The notes under the pieces were generated by a model. That model made no database searches, had not been told where the DNA came from, and saw only the letters and a list, made by a program, of their open reading frames with translations. Shown here one piece after another: positions 35,436 through 47,131 of a stretch of DNA of 64,000 nt (position 1 is its first letter; the number at the start of each line of letters is the position of its first letter). This stretch comes from Phorcus lineatus (Eukaryota > Mollusca > Gastropoda > Trochida > Trochidae): contig OV121084.1 of NCBI GenBank assembly GCA_921293015.1, forward strand, positions 52,487,864-52,551,863, read 5' to 3'. The position numbers and the translations under genes are program-made.

Positions 35436-36580
35436 GCTCAAGTCCTTTGAATTTCTTTCTTCTCTATGTCCTGAAACAAAACAGAGATTAGGAACAGTTA
35501 CAAAGAAAAAATGCCAGTGATATTCTTAGGCAGACTTGTGCAAGCAAGCAATACAGTAGGGCTGGGACAGGTACGTACCCTGGATACCTATGATGGGTGG
35601 GTAAAGAGTTAGACCCGGGTACCAATCACATTACTTGGACTTTTTTTGTTCATTTGACAAATATGTGCAGAATTGATTAAAATCTCAGCACATGTTATAT
35701 CTAATTCACAATGAAATTGCAAGTAATGATTGCGATTTAATAAAAATCATATTGTGTGAAAATTTGCTTTGGTCCAAATACATACAACTGCAGGAGGCCA
35801 GAAGGTATAGTGCCAACAACAGTCTGACATAGTTTTATTAATACTGGAACCATAGTCAACACCAGGACAAACAGTGTCCAATCTTCATACTTTATTATAT
35901 TTTCTCATAGATTAACCAATAGGGGGAAAGTCCTTTGAAAACTGTCAGTGTCACTAACAAACGCATTTAAACATGTACATTTTACATTAATATTATCAGT
36001 GAAGCTCTAAAACTTTAACAATGAAGCCGTTTTAATCCCATATACTGTATTTTTCTCGGAAGAATGAACATGTATCTCTTAGGTGCGTAGCTTTACCCGA
36101 CAGCACTGTACTAACAAGAGCTAAATGACCAATGTAGTAGATCTTTACCTAAATTAAAGTTAACTGATAAGTGTCCTTTTTTACTTGAACGATTTTGTGA
36201 TATTATTGTAGACAAGCAATGACTCAATAATTATATAATGACAATGCCAAAAATATATCATAAAACAGCTACCACATGAAGTTATTGAACTTATTACGCG
36301 TTATCGTTGTTCAGAGCTTCTCTCTTTTCTTCAGTCTCATCTTGGGTAATTGCAAAATTTGAATCTCGATTAAATGGTAATTCCTGACGCAAAAATATAC
36401 AATTTTTGTGCATATATTTTTTAAATAATGTTTTAGATTAATCTGGGTCAATTTTTCTGATTTCCCCGCATACAACTACAAGAGATATATCGATAAAACA
36501 TATAGGTAAATATACATATAATTTCTTTTCGTTCTAGAGATCAGGATTTTGTACATCTTATAATAACTTCCGGTATAAAC
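35436..36580. promoter_or_regulatory. Head-to-head interval of DCAF4 and RRP15
   Basis: The two start codons diverge, 1145 bp apart. Minus-strand TTTGTTTCAG at 35473-35482 looks like an acceptor just before the DCAF4 ATG exon, so the DCAF4 5' UTR is spliced and its transcription start lies further right, toward RRP15. I see no TATA box. A shared promoter near 36450-36580 is inference. Confidence 0.5.
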
Positions 36581-39500
36581 ATGGCCCACGTGCAAGTTCG
36601 CGAAGAATTGTCATCTTCACAATCAGAAGCTGAATCGGGTAGTGATAGTCTCTTGAGTGGTAAGAATGGTTTCTTCCGTGTGAATATTGTTGCTGTTATC
36701 AAAAAATGTATCCTTGCGAAGAAATTAGGACAATGATGTGAAATACATTAAGAAGGAAAATCTATGTAATCGTCATCTAAGTTCGTGATCAAGTCGATAC
36801 TAGCTAAAACCTCTTCTGACGCTTACTAAAACAGCTACAACCCAAACGACTACAGAAAGTCGGGCTAAAAACGGCTAAAGTTGGGAGGAACGTTTACAAC
36901 TATTTTTTTTAATTTCGAAAAAAATAACTTCCAACAATTTCAATATTATGTTTTTAATCCAATCGGTCATTGTTCATCACGTTAAATGAATTGCTTTGTT
37001 GAACAGATTGCTTTATTGACAATACTTTTGGTTTGATCCGTTCAAGAATATGGATTAGAAATTTTCTTCACCCTCTAAAATTTTATAAGATTTGGTGGAT
37101 TAACAATTAAATTCTTGTAATTTTACAACACACAATATTTTTAATGATTGCAATTAGTTTTATGGCAATTATATGCTCTTTTTCTACACATAGATGTCAA
37201 TAAGAAATGTTTTGACTACAGAGATTTATATGAATAAAATATAAGTTTCGTAAATATCCCAGAAACTTGTCTAACAGAACTACAATTTTCATAGTACATA
37301 GCAAATAACGTGAGAAGCCACTTTCTGTTTAAGTTTATTTCATTCAATTTACTGAATAAGCATTGTCATTGAGATGATCCCTGAATTTATCCACTTTACT
37401 AAAACAACAAGGTGTGATTGGCCTTGGTCATTAAGATCATAAACGAATCTTCATGGACTTCACACTTCCTGGGCGACTGTATAGTTTGCCACAAAGAAGA
37501 ATGAAGATGGCATACGATAAATGAGTTAATGGGAAATCTGTGCAACGCTGGAATTGTGACCAACCAACTGGTCAACCCATTCAAAAGATCTACTTATACA
37601 AGTACAAATAGTAGCTCTTAGCATTCTAAAAAGTTCAAAAGTATTTTGAGACTTGAATCTGGCATGTCATTTAAGAATATTAAATGTTGACAACATTTGT
37701 ATTTATTCCTTCTTCAGCCTTCTAAATCTGTCGATTGAAAACATTGCCATCTTGCAATTTGCAGTTGAATGTTACAACTTTTCAGATTTTGTCATGGTTC
37801 TTTTAACAGACAAAGTATGGCGCTCATTTATTTAATTTTATTACCAAGCTTGTTGACATTAAAGCACTTATCACCAAATTTGGTATGGTGTTTTTCTATG
37901 TAATGTAGTGGTACCTTTTAGAGGTTTTAGGATCTTTACAATAATGTGGCAACACTGTTTACTTTGTTTTTTAAGTAAGTGTTTGTTTCTAAAGTATAAT
38001 TCTGAAACTATTTGACCCATTGTCGTCATATTTGGAATGCTAACTCTCAATATAATGTAGATGTGATTTTGGGGGGTTTGAGCTTTTGGCAAATTTATTT
38101 TTTCTCTTTTTATCAGACATGGCAACAATTATATTTTTTCTTTGCACAAAGAAGCTTCTTTAGAGCATAATACTGCTTAGAGATTTTAAAAATTAGGTAA
38201 AGGAGCTAGGTGACTCTCGTGTTCAACCCTTGCTGCGTTTCCTTAACCTTTCTATTAGAGTTCTCTAGGTTCCACTGCCTGAACTTGATAATCCTGTCAG
38301 TGATCTCTTCCACATCCCAACTTAACAAAGAAAACGGGAGTCTCAAGCAAGGTTTTTGTTAGCCATTGATGAAGATTCACATGAGTTCGGTCTTGCAGGG
38401 GAAGGTGTTGACATTGTACTTGGTTGTGTCCTGTGGATGCTGCTGTAGGAAGTTTGTAAACTGGTTCGCAGCAGTTATTCGGGCTGAGTATGGAAGTATT
38501 CAGCCATCAATATTATCTTTTAATGTACCTTGAAATACATTTTTCAATATTTTCAGATGAAGATAAAAAGGATGAGGAAGAAAAACATGGAGACGAAGCT
38601 CCGTCTGGTGGTCTTGCTGATGTCATGGCAGCCATCTTGAATAAGTCGGTAGCAAAGAAGGGTAATGTAATTCTAGCCAAGGGTCAAACAGATAAGGAAA
38701 TCCAAGTGCGGAAGAGAAAAAGAGACAAAGAGGAGGGGAAGCTGAAAGACAGCGACTCTGAACCTGAGCCAGAGAAGAAACAAGAAAAACTTAACAAGGT
38801 GGTTTCAAAGTTTATGATGTTTGTGATAATGTTGTTGGAATTAATAAAAGTTTGAAGTAATCCATTTTATTGAAAGTATTTCTTTAGGCTGGTGCTTAAT
38901 ATTTTTACACAGAATTTAAGGATTTACATATAGTTTTATTTCTTATCCGTAAGGAGTTAATATTTGTGCCACAGATTTCTATGAAACATGCCTTTTTTAC
39001 CTTAAGATGGTGAATTATTCAGAACTCGACCAATCCCAGTGGTCAGTTTACAGGAATTAAGTCTTTTATTGAATATTTCTAGATTCATAGATACATGTTG
39101 AAGTCATTTGAAATGTTGTTTTCAGAAAAGAGAATGGAATAATATGAACAGAGTAAAACCGAACCCACTTGAGCGTGAGAGAGAGCGCCGTTTACAGAGA
39201 ATAGCAACAAGGTTTGATTTCTTCATTCTTGCCTGTGTTTTAGTCAATTTAAATTATTGTTTGGATGTTCAGAGAAAATAGAGTCTGTGAAATGTAAACC
39301 AATGATTGTTTATCAGGTATTTTGACTATTGTTTACATTTTATTTCCTCCCTTGGGCTTTAGTCCGTAAAATTTCTTACTCGAGCGAGTGAAGCATTACT
39401 TCTCAATTGTAATGAGTGCAATGTTCAGTATAAATACTAACACCATTATAAAGCAAGTATTAGTATCTACACAGAAAAATTGCACTCAAAGAAAACGAAA

Positions 39501-42500
39501 GGTGACTTTCCATAAAACCTGGTTTTCCTTAAAATCTACTTTTATAGATGTGATGTGTTAAGATTCAAACCATACACTGTCCATCATTCTCGAAAGTATT
39601 CTGTTTTGACTGCTGACACTGTATTTGAGCAAATATTTTATTTTCATTTCATTGCACTTGTAAAGACTAATTTATTGACTTTATCCCTGAAGAGGAGTCG
39701 TCCAGTTGTTCAATGCAGTTCGACAGCAACAGAAAACACTCGAGGACAAACTGTCAGAAGCTGGTTCTTCGATAAAGAAGTCAGAAAAAGCCCTTGAGTC
39801 CATGAATAAAGGAAAGTTCCTAGACTTACTGAAGGGCTCTAAACCAACAACACAGTCGGACAACAAGAGGAGGAAAGACAAGGTAAGAAGTTCCAGGATA
39901 AAGATTTGTCACATTTTAATCATTAGTTTACCATGTATTTATGATTAGGCTTTAGTCCATTTACGTTGTCTTTAAGCCTTTCAAATTTCCCACTTTACCG
40001 CTATAACCAATAAAACTTCGATGTTTGATGAGATCATAGTTTGAAAGGCTAAGAATCTTCTCTTTTTTTTTTAGAATAATAAATTTGTTGGATGAGGACC
40101 ATATAACATAAACCATTTACTTGATAATCAAACGAGCCTTACCTGTAAGGTGAAGGTTGATTGTAATTCTACGTAGTCTCTGAAAGGAATGGAGTATTCA
40201 CGTGAGATAGCGCATGCGTACTAGCCTCATTCTTTAAAAAAACTGAATGGACACATATTTGGAGTATTCTTGTATGGGTGGGTTAATACCAGTGCTCTGG
40301 GAGGGCACGTGAATACTCCATTCCTTTCAGAGACTACGTAGAATTACAATCAACCTTCACCTTACAGGTAAGGCTCGTTTGATTATCAATTCTACTACGT
40401 CTCTGACGTCATTCGTATCCACGTGAGACTTGAAAGCATATGGGTCCATGAAGAAAATACCAACAATCACGACAAAGACATTTTATGTCAGGGTTAGATA
40501 CCCAAATTTAATTGAACATTAACTCAATTCAAAGATTGCAAAAACATCGAACCATAATTTTTCAATGATACAACCGGTTTACGGTAGAATTTTTGGAAAG
40601 TACTCTCTCTTTTCCAACCAGCACTTTTCATGATAATGTCCACTGGAATTCCATTAGACACGGCAGTAGAAGTGGAGGCTGCCCTCACGCTGTGGGCCTT
40701 ATAAACACTTGTATCAACACCAGACTGCTTTAACACAGACTTAAGCCACCTTCCTATTGTGTCGCACGACACAGGACCATGCGGTTTATGGTAACTCACA
40801 AGTAGTTGGTTGTCAGATCGCAGAGTTTCAGTTCTTTGTAAATAAGTTTTTAAACATGAAACTACACAAAGGTCAGAGTCCTCATAAGGCACGAGCTCTA
40901 CTGGCAGCACATGAGTGCCAGGTTTAGATTGTTTCACAGATTCAGTTATCACAAACACAACCCTGTCACAGAATTCTTTCATGTTATCAATTTTTAACAG
41001 CCTTAAAGTCTGACATCTCTGGCCCGTGACTAGCGCTAACAACATCACCAGCTTTAAGGTCAACTCTTTCAAATTTATCACTGAAGTGTCTTGACTCTTA
41101 ATGAATTTCAAAACGGTATTTGGGTCCCAAATCTCTGTATATCGCAGAACAGAAGGCTTAACCTCAAACAGTCCTTTCATAAAACGACATACAAGCGGGT
41201 GTTCCCCAAAAGTTCTGTTGTTCGGTAGTAAGATAATACTCAAAAGAGCACTTCTCGCGGTATTTACAGCACTATAACCACATCTCAGAGAAAGTTCAGC
41301 AAGAAAGTCAATTCCAAGTTCTACAGGTGAACAAAAGGGATCAGCTTGCCGTTTACTGCAATACAACTGCCACTGTTTAAGATATGTTGAGTACTGCTGC
41401 TGTGTACTTGGTCGCCAGCTTCTAGCGATAATCTCTGTAGACCGCTTTGAAAGTCCCTTACCATCAAGCAGTTGCCCGACAAGCGGCATGCTACAAGTCT
41501 TAGAGTTTTGTGCAAAGGATGAACTTCTTTTGGTTGACTGGGTAGTACTAGAGTCCTCTGCCCCTTGGGTAGTAGTACTGGATAGGCTATGAGCAACCTC
41601 ACAAGGCGTGGCCACCAGGTCTGCGTTGTCCAGTAAGGAACAATGATCGTCCCCGTCGCCCCCTCCCCCTCTGCTTTCTGCAACACCAGCGGTATTATAC
41701 TGAAAGGAGGGAAAACATGGAAATCATAATCTTTCCACGAGACAGAGAAACAATCGACAGCATAAGCTTCTGGATCTGGCAAAAAGGAGATATATGGCTT
41801 CAGTTGATAATTTAATCTTGAGACAAATAAATCAACATTAGGAAAGTGATTCAATCTTTTAAACAGTCGAGTAAAAATTTGCTCATTCAGTTTCCATTCA
41901 GCTTATTGGCGAATTTTTCGAGATTCAAAGTCAGCCTCAACATTATGAATACCAGGTATATGAGAAGCGGTCAGCCAAATATTTTCTAATATGCAGAATT
42001 CCCATATCTGTCTTGTAACACTGTTACACAATTTTGAGTGACTAGTTCCCATATGGGAGATACACGAGATGGCAGTTGTATTATCACTTAGGATTTTAAC
42101 ACTCTTACCACAAATTTCTCTGTGAAAAGATTTTATGGCCATTAAGATAGCATATAAATCAAGATAGTTGATATGTAGACACGCCTCCTGAGGGGTCCAC
42201 TGACCCCCAGTTCTAACACTATCTAATGTAGCACCCCAGCCGGTATGACTAGCATCAGTAGTGACGATATGCTCGGGCACAGGCCTATCTACAACATTGT
42301 AACCTGTTTCAATGGAATTTTCCCACCATAACAAATCTGCTTTGGCAATATCAGACAAAAACATAGTTTTATCAAAGTTCCAACCAACTCTACTTAGTGC
42401 CTCAGCTTTCTCTATTTCCAACTGTCTATAATACAGAGGGCCGTACATGACCCCGGGGAAACTGGCTACCATGAGACCAACGAGTTGAGCGACTTCCTTA

Positions 42501-45500
42501 ATGAAAGGGAGATAACTCTCTCTGAGCTTTTGAACAGCATTTTTTAATTTTAGAGCTTTTTCACGGGTAAGTTTTACTGTCATGTCAACAGAATTTAAGA
42601 TGAAACCCAAGAAAATTATTTCCTGTGTGGGCTTGAAGACCGACTTGTGAGGGTGAACAACAAATCCCAGACTATTCATCATATCAACAGTTTGTCTCAC
42701 ACTTTCTTTACATTCACCGAAATTTTCTCCAAATAGGATAGAGTCATCAATATAAGCACTGGAGACATGGCCCTTTTTCCTAAGAGCAGAAAAAACTGGT
42801 TTTAAAAGTTTTGTAAACTTCCTAGGACAGTAACATAGCCCATTTGCAAAACATGTATATTGATAGAGTTTTCCTTCCCATTCAAATTTGAGATATTTTC
42901 TGTCTTTTTTAGCTATGGGAACACAATAATAAGCATCTTTCAGATCGACAGATGCCATATAACAGCCTTTTTGCATGAGCCTGACAGCCGAAGATAAAGA
43001 ATCCATCATAAAATGATGGTACTCAACATGTTTATTGAAACTTTTCAAGTTCAAAATCATTCTGAATGTATTATCTTTCTTAGGCGTAAGAAAAACATTA
43101 GAAATGTATTCGCCTGATTCATGATTAGTCAACTCAATGACCTTTTTCCCCAATAAATTTTGTATTTCCAAGGAAATAATTTCTCTTTCACTTTCACAAA
43201 ATTTAAAGCCACATGGCAAATTTGATTGATAAGGGAAACTTTCAAGCTCAATACTTGCACCTTTTACCATATCTAAAACTTCCGGGTCAGAAGTCAACTG
43301 TCGCCAGCTTTCAAATTAATATCTCAATCTACCGGCCTCAAATTGTTCAACTTTATCTATCAGATAATTGATGAAGTTAGTATCAACATCACTCACCTTC
43401 AAGGCGCTAGTGGAGTCTACTGCTCCCCCCTCTCTCCTTTCTTCTTGGAGAATTTTTGAAACTTGAACTTGTTGTTCGACCAAGTTTTTTCGCCTTGATT
43501 CTGGTAACGGTTCAACTGCCCCTGACCGTTCCGATTGAATAAAAAAGACTTCTTCTGAGGAAAGTTTTTGGTATCATTTTTCATCATGCCACCAATCTTA
43601 CTCATGTCCTTGACGTCCTTAAGCAGTTTGCTCAAATCATCCCCAAATAAAAATTTGGTAACCGGCACATGTGCAGCACACATTTCACCGTATTCTTTAC
43701 CAACTACATGACGTAAACTTTCACGTCGCTTAAGCGAAAGGTCATGGGTCACATGACCCAGCAAGGCCAGTGTGTCAGCTGACAATTGCAACATTGTTTT
43801 CCAATCCGGCATTTTGCCTTCAACACGTGCTTTCAATGCAGAGTCTGCAAATTTCGAGACACACGTGCTCGCTTTTATGATGGATTTCTGAATGTTGCAA
43901 AAACGCAAATCTTTCCTTTTGTCTCTGTTGTTCATCTTTTTCCAAATTTCTAAGTTCACTTTCGGCACATTTAATTTCCGATAAAGGCCGATGGTATTTT
44001 TCATTCAAAGCTTTAATCTTGTCCACTGATAGTTTACCAGAAAAACGTTTATCAACTAATTTGGACAAACTCTCAGAAATAGGTTCTGAGGTCACATCTT
44101 CGACGTCATAAGACTGCTCGATGTCTTGCAAAAAAGCATCGCACGATTCAGGGTCTAGCCCCACATTTCCCCCGTCAGGAACCGGGGAAGCCGAACTCGG
44201 TGGATTGTTTCTCAATAAATCCAATACATCATCGTCGTCAGACGAAACAACTGAGTCAGTTTTCAAAATTTTTCTTGGACCATTTTCAACCTCAGAAACA
44301 TTCATAGGTCGTTTACCCGGGTTTTGAGTGGCCGTCTGCCACGCCGCATTCATGCTAGCCATAGAGTCTGCCATAAGAGACATGTTGTCACTCAATTTCC
44401 CAAGGAAAGACATCAACTGGTTATTTTCCGAGGATTTAGTAACTGGTGAGTCACCCTCTAACAAAATATCCTCATCAGTTGTGAGACACACCTCCTCTGC
44501 CCCCAGTTCAATGTCCAAATCCACCGACGAGGTGGATTGGCCCGCCATTTTGTTTCAGAGACGTTCACGTTGAAAGCTAATCTCTTGAAAGAGGCGACAG
44601 GTAGGGTAGGGAAGTAATTAAAACAAGATTTCGCTCACTTGGTATAAAGTTGGTAGCGTCTACCAACTAACTCACCGAGTAATAGCGTCTATTCTCGGTA
44701 TTAGAGGCAAAAATGACGTAAAATCGACGGACAGGTTGACCGACGTTCATTACGCTCCAGGCATGCAGCTTAGAATGAGGCTAGTACGCATGCGCTATCT
44801 CACGTGGATACGAATGACGTCAGAGACGTAGTAGAATTCATGTCTAAGTCTTTCACATTACATGCAAAGACTGAGGAACTACAGGAACAATGGCTCCATT
44901 TTGTTTAAGATTTCATCCTAGCATAGGCGTAAGAACACTTCAAAACTTGGGGGGCAAGATTTTCATTTGTTGGGGGGGGGATGGAGGCTTAGAAGAAACG
45001 TCGTGCAGTATCATGACAGAAGGCTTTGCTCTTTTAGAACATTTAATCAATGTTAGTCATCGTTAATACAGTGTCACCTGTTATCTGTCACGGTGGTACA
45101 TTACAGTCGTATGGTTTTCACGAGAGCTTCCATGACAAATATATCAATGGCTATCATGTACATCATGCTTAAAATATGGATTCTATCGTTAACGGAATTA
45201 AACACGTTATTTTTATTTTACCTGAGAGAACTAAAAACATGTCTTCATCTCAATTATAGTGCTTAAAATTAATTTTCAAAATGTAAAATCCTGGGGGGCA
45301 GTGTGCCTAGTGCTCTTTATGTGTGACAATGACCAGGGAGTCTTGTGATATCCAACGACAAGATAAACAATGTCAAGACTTAATCGTCACTCTCCCTATG
45401 GTCACTATAAGGGATGCCATTGTAGAAATAACGCCTCACAGTCGAGGCTATTTTATTTTCAGTAAGATTTTGAAGTAGAAGAGGATGATTGGCTCCCAAA

Positions 45501-45741
45501 AGGTTTAGCATAGTCCAAATATACCAAAACTTTTGACATTGAAGTTAGAGATTAAATTCTATGAATGTATGTTGTATTTTTGCAGAACTTGACAAGTGAT
45601 ACAAAATGGAGGATCCTGCGAGACGACTTCATGATGGGGGCAAAGATGAAAGACTGGGACAAGGAGGCGGAGGGGAGTGATGGGGAGGAGGAGTCAGGGG
45701 AATCAGGGGGGGACCAATCAGATATGTCAGATAGCGAATAA
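36581..45741 (+). CDS. RRP15: RRP15 ribosomal RNA-processing factor, five exons
   Basis: RRP15 is a nucleolar factor for maturation of pre-60S rRNA. Exons: 36581-36659, 38557-38798, 39126-39211, 39693-39882, 45586-45741; phases agree and give 250 aa (human 282). It starts MAHVQVREELSSSQSEAESG, an acidic serine-rich leader, then GGLADVMAAILNK, a lysine/glutamate-rich middle, and the conserved core RRLQRIATRGVVQLFNAV. It ends with WRILRDDFMMGAKMKDWDKE and an acidic tail. The core matches human RRP15 nearly residue for residue. The exon-4 acceptor is at 39692, where AG+A keeps Arg before GVVQLF. The stop TAA overlaps an AATAAA. The last intron (39883-45585) carries a DIRS-like retrotransposon on the opposite strand. 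Confidence 0.93.
40121..40427. repeat. DIRS 3' inverted terminal repeat and internal complementary region
   Basis: 40199-40233 (with the GCGCATGCGTACTAGCC core) pairs with 44772-44806 at the other end. 40306-40387 is the complement of the left terminus 40121-40204. 40388-40427 is the complement of the right terminus 44799-44838. The internal region therefore abuts the complements of both element ends, which fixes the boundaries to within two bases. Confidence 0.9.
40524..41615 (-). other. DIRS tyrosine-recombinase region
   Basis: Phage-integrase-like fold: a SAM-like core-binding part (ARSWRPSTQQQYSTYLKQW) followed by a catalytic part with Arg in VTGQRCQTLRL, HxxR in KAHSVRAAST and a candidate nucleophile Tyr in STFQKFYRKP. 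It is the integration enzyme of the element and looks open throughout. Confidence 0.88.
41321..43297 (-). other. DIRS reverse transcriptase and RNase H region
   Basis: Reverse-transcriptase motifs include FLTPKKDNTFRMILNLKSF and the active-site box SAYIDDSILFG. RNase H motifs include VTTDASHTGWGATL and ILSDNTTAISC. A downstream part with DLFVSRLNYQL and FPPFSIIPLVLQK is typical of DIRS polyproteins and overlaps the recombinase region in another frame. Confidence 0.88.
43417..44548 (-). other. DIRS gag-like region
   Basis: An acidic N-terminal part, then a helical part and a basic, asparagine- and glutamine-rich end (RNGQGQLNRYQNQGEK). No zinc knuckle is seen. Position and composition fit DIRS gag; the region appears interrupted about once. 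Confidence 0.7.
44768..44838. repeat. DIRS 5' inverted terminal repeat
   Basis: The end carries AGAATGAGGCTAGTACGCAT (pairing with 40199-40233), then CACGTGGATACGAATGACGT and on to GTAGTAGAATT, whose complement forms half of the internal region at 40388-40427. Host intron sequence resumes at about 44839. Confidence 0.88.
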
Positions 45742-47131
45742 ATGTGTTCTTAAAATCTGGTTTCATTCTTTTTGTATATTGAAGGCATCACAGAATCTGT
45801 CAAACATGCTTCGTAATGATGAATACTGTTCAATCATCAGTTGACAATTTATTCCATTCAATTTCTGATCAATATGAACCATGGGCCCCATTTGGATTAT
45901 TCCCATTTGACATCCTTATTTTTCACCCTACAAGTAATTGTCTTAATCTCTAATCTAAAAAAAAAAATATAAGTTTAAAAAAAAAAATTGTCTTAATCTC
46001 TGACTGACTTCTGTCTGTTAGAAACGTGTGTGCATCTCACAGATGAAAGAACTCCAGTCTTTTAGTGGAAATGTTCAGTTTGAGAGTGCTTAACTCTTTT
46101 GGAATGCAACAAGTCAGAATTTATATTGAAGCAAAAGTATATGCAAGGATTTGAACAGAGGTAGTGTTTGAAGAACTATCATTCAAGCAACATTTTCTTG
46201 ATAAGGAACCTAAGAGTATCCCAGCACAGTCAGATGGAGTGAATATTCTGTATGGAGAGAATGTGTGTGGATTAATGGTTAGCAAGGTTAAGTGGATCAA
46301 GGAATATAAATGAAGTAGTTTGCTTCCTCAGTAAGACAGTGTATATGGCTGTTGTGTTGCACGAAGGAAAAGAGGAGGATCAAGAGAAGAGAGCAAAATT
46401 GTTTCAAAGAGTTTTATTTAAATATTTATTCGTAAAGGTTAAAACAATTATTAACAATATGATAAACATGAAAATGATACATACATGAAAAGAATTCTAC
46501 ATGCCTTTTGACATTAAGACATGAAAAATTCATAATACTGACGTCACAGATATCCAATATGAAATGTTCCCTAGGATTTGCTAGCAGCATTGGAACATAT
46601 GTAGTGCAGGGGTCAAAATTAACTGCCAATTCCTGCTAGAAGCCAAATACATCTCAATGATCGTATCATTTCAAATTTTAACTAGTCCTTCAGACTACCA
46701 GTTATAACACTTTAATGGCCCATCTTCTTTATGACAGTCCACTGGGATCATTCCAAACGCTTTGTGTGGCATTGTATTGAACAAATATCACTGATCACAG
46801 GTCTCATGATATGGCAACCAAACACAGGAAATTGGAAATAATCAATATTAGAATTTGTATCAAATATAAATCATATTATCTCCTTTCCTGTTAAGCCTAT
46901 GACAACATCCTTTGAAAGGCTAATCAAACCACTGGCTGTTTAAACCTCGCATGTTGGCAACATTTGGCAGCCTCTGTATCAAGATCAGCTGCAGGAGCCT
47001 GAAGAGTTATAAGAGAACAATTGAGTAGATGTAGCAAGGCTTAGATTGGCCAGCATTGGAGACGGGCACAAGTTATAACTTGCGAGGAAAGTTGGAACTG
47101 TAACCAGATGTCAAATGGTCTTGAAAGAAGT
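45742..47131. other. Convergent 3' region between RRP15 and PGGHG
   Basis: RRP15 transcripts may end soon after the AATAAA at its stop codon (45737-45742). On the minus strand, AATAAA signals for PGGHG lie near 46408-46430. Between them is AT-rich sequence with short A runs (45957-45985). No other gene is seen; a 67-codon frame at 46426-46629 is not convincing. Confidence 0.5.

Larger units (their letters stand above)
40121..44838 (-). mobile_element. DIRS-like tyrosine-recombinase retrotransposon
   Basis: About 4.7 kb, antisense within the RRP15 last intron. Order on the minus strand: gag-like region, reverse transcriptase with RNase H, tyrosine recombinase. There are no LTRs; instead it has inverted terminal repeats and an internal complementary region, the DIRS hallmark. 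Most of its reading frames are long and open and the terminal repeats match almost perfectly, so it looks young and nearly whole, with perhaps one or two breaks. DIRS elements do not make target duplications, and none is seen. Confidence 0.9.

Noticed and set aside
35555-35630. GTAGGGCTGGGACAGGTACG resembles a transposon end.
   Set aside because: No partner end or target duplication was found nearby.
38200-38500. Possible coding remnant in RRP15 intron 1.
   Set aside because: It has moderate GC, but no open frame or protein similarity could be supported on either strand.
44121-44573. Two plus-strand open frames opposite the DIRS gag-like region.
   Set aside because: They are shadows of the minus-strand coding region with no recognisable protein.
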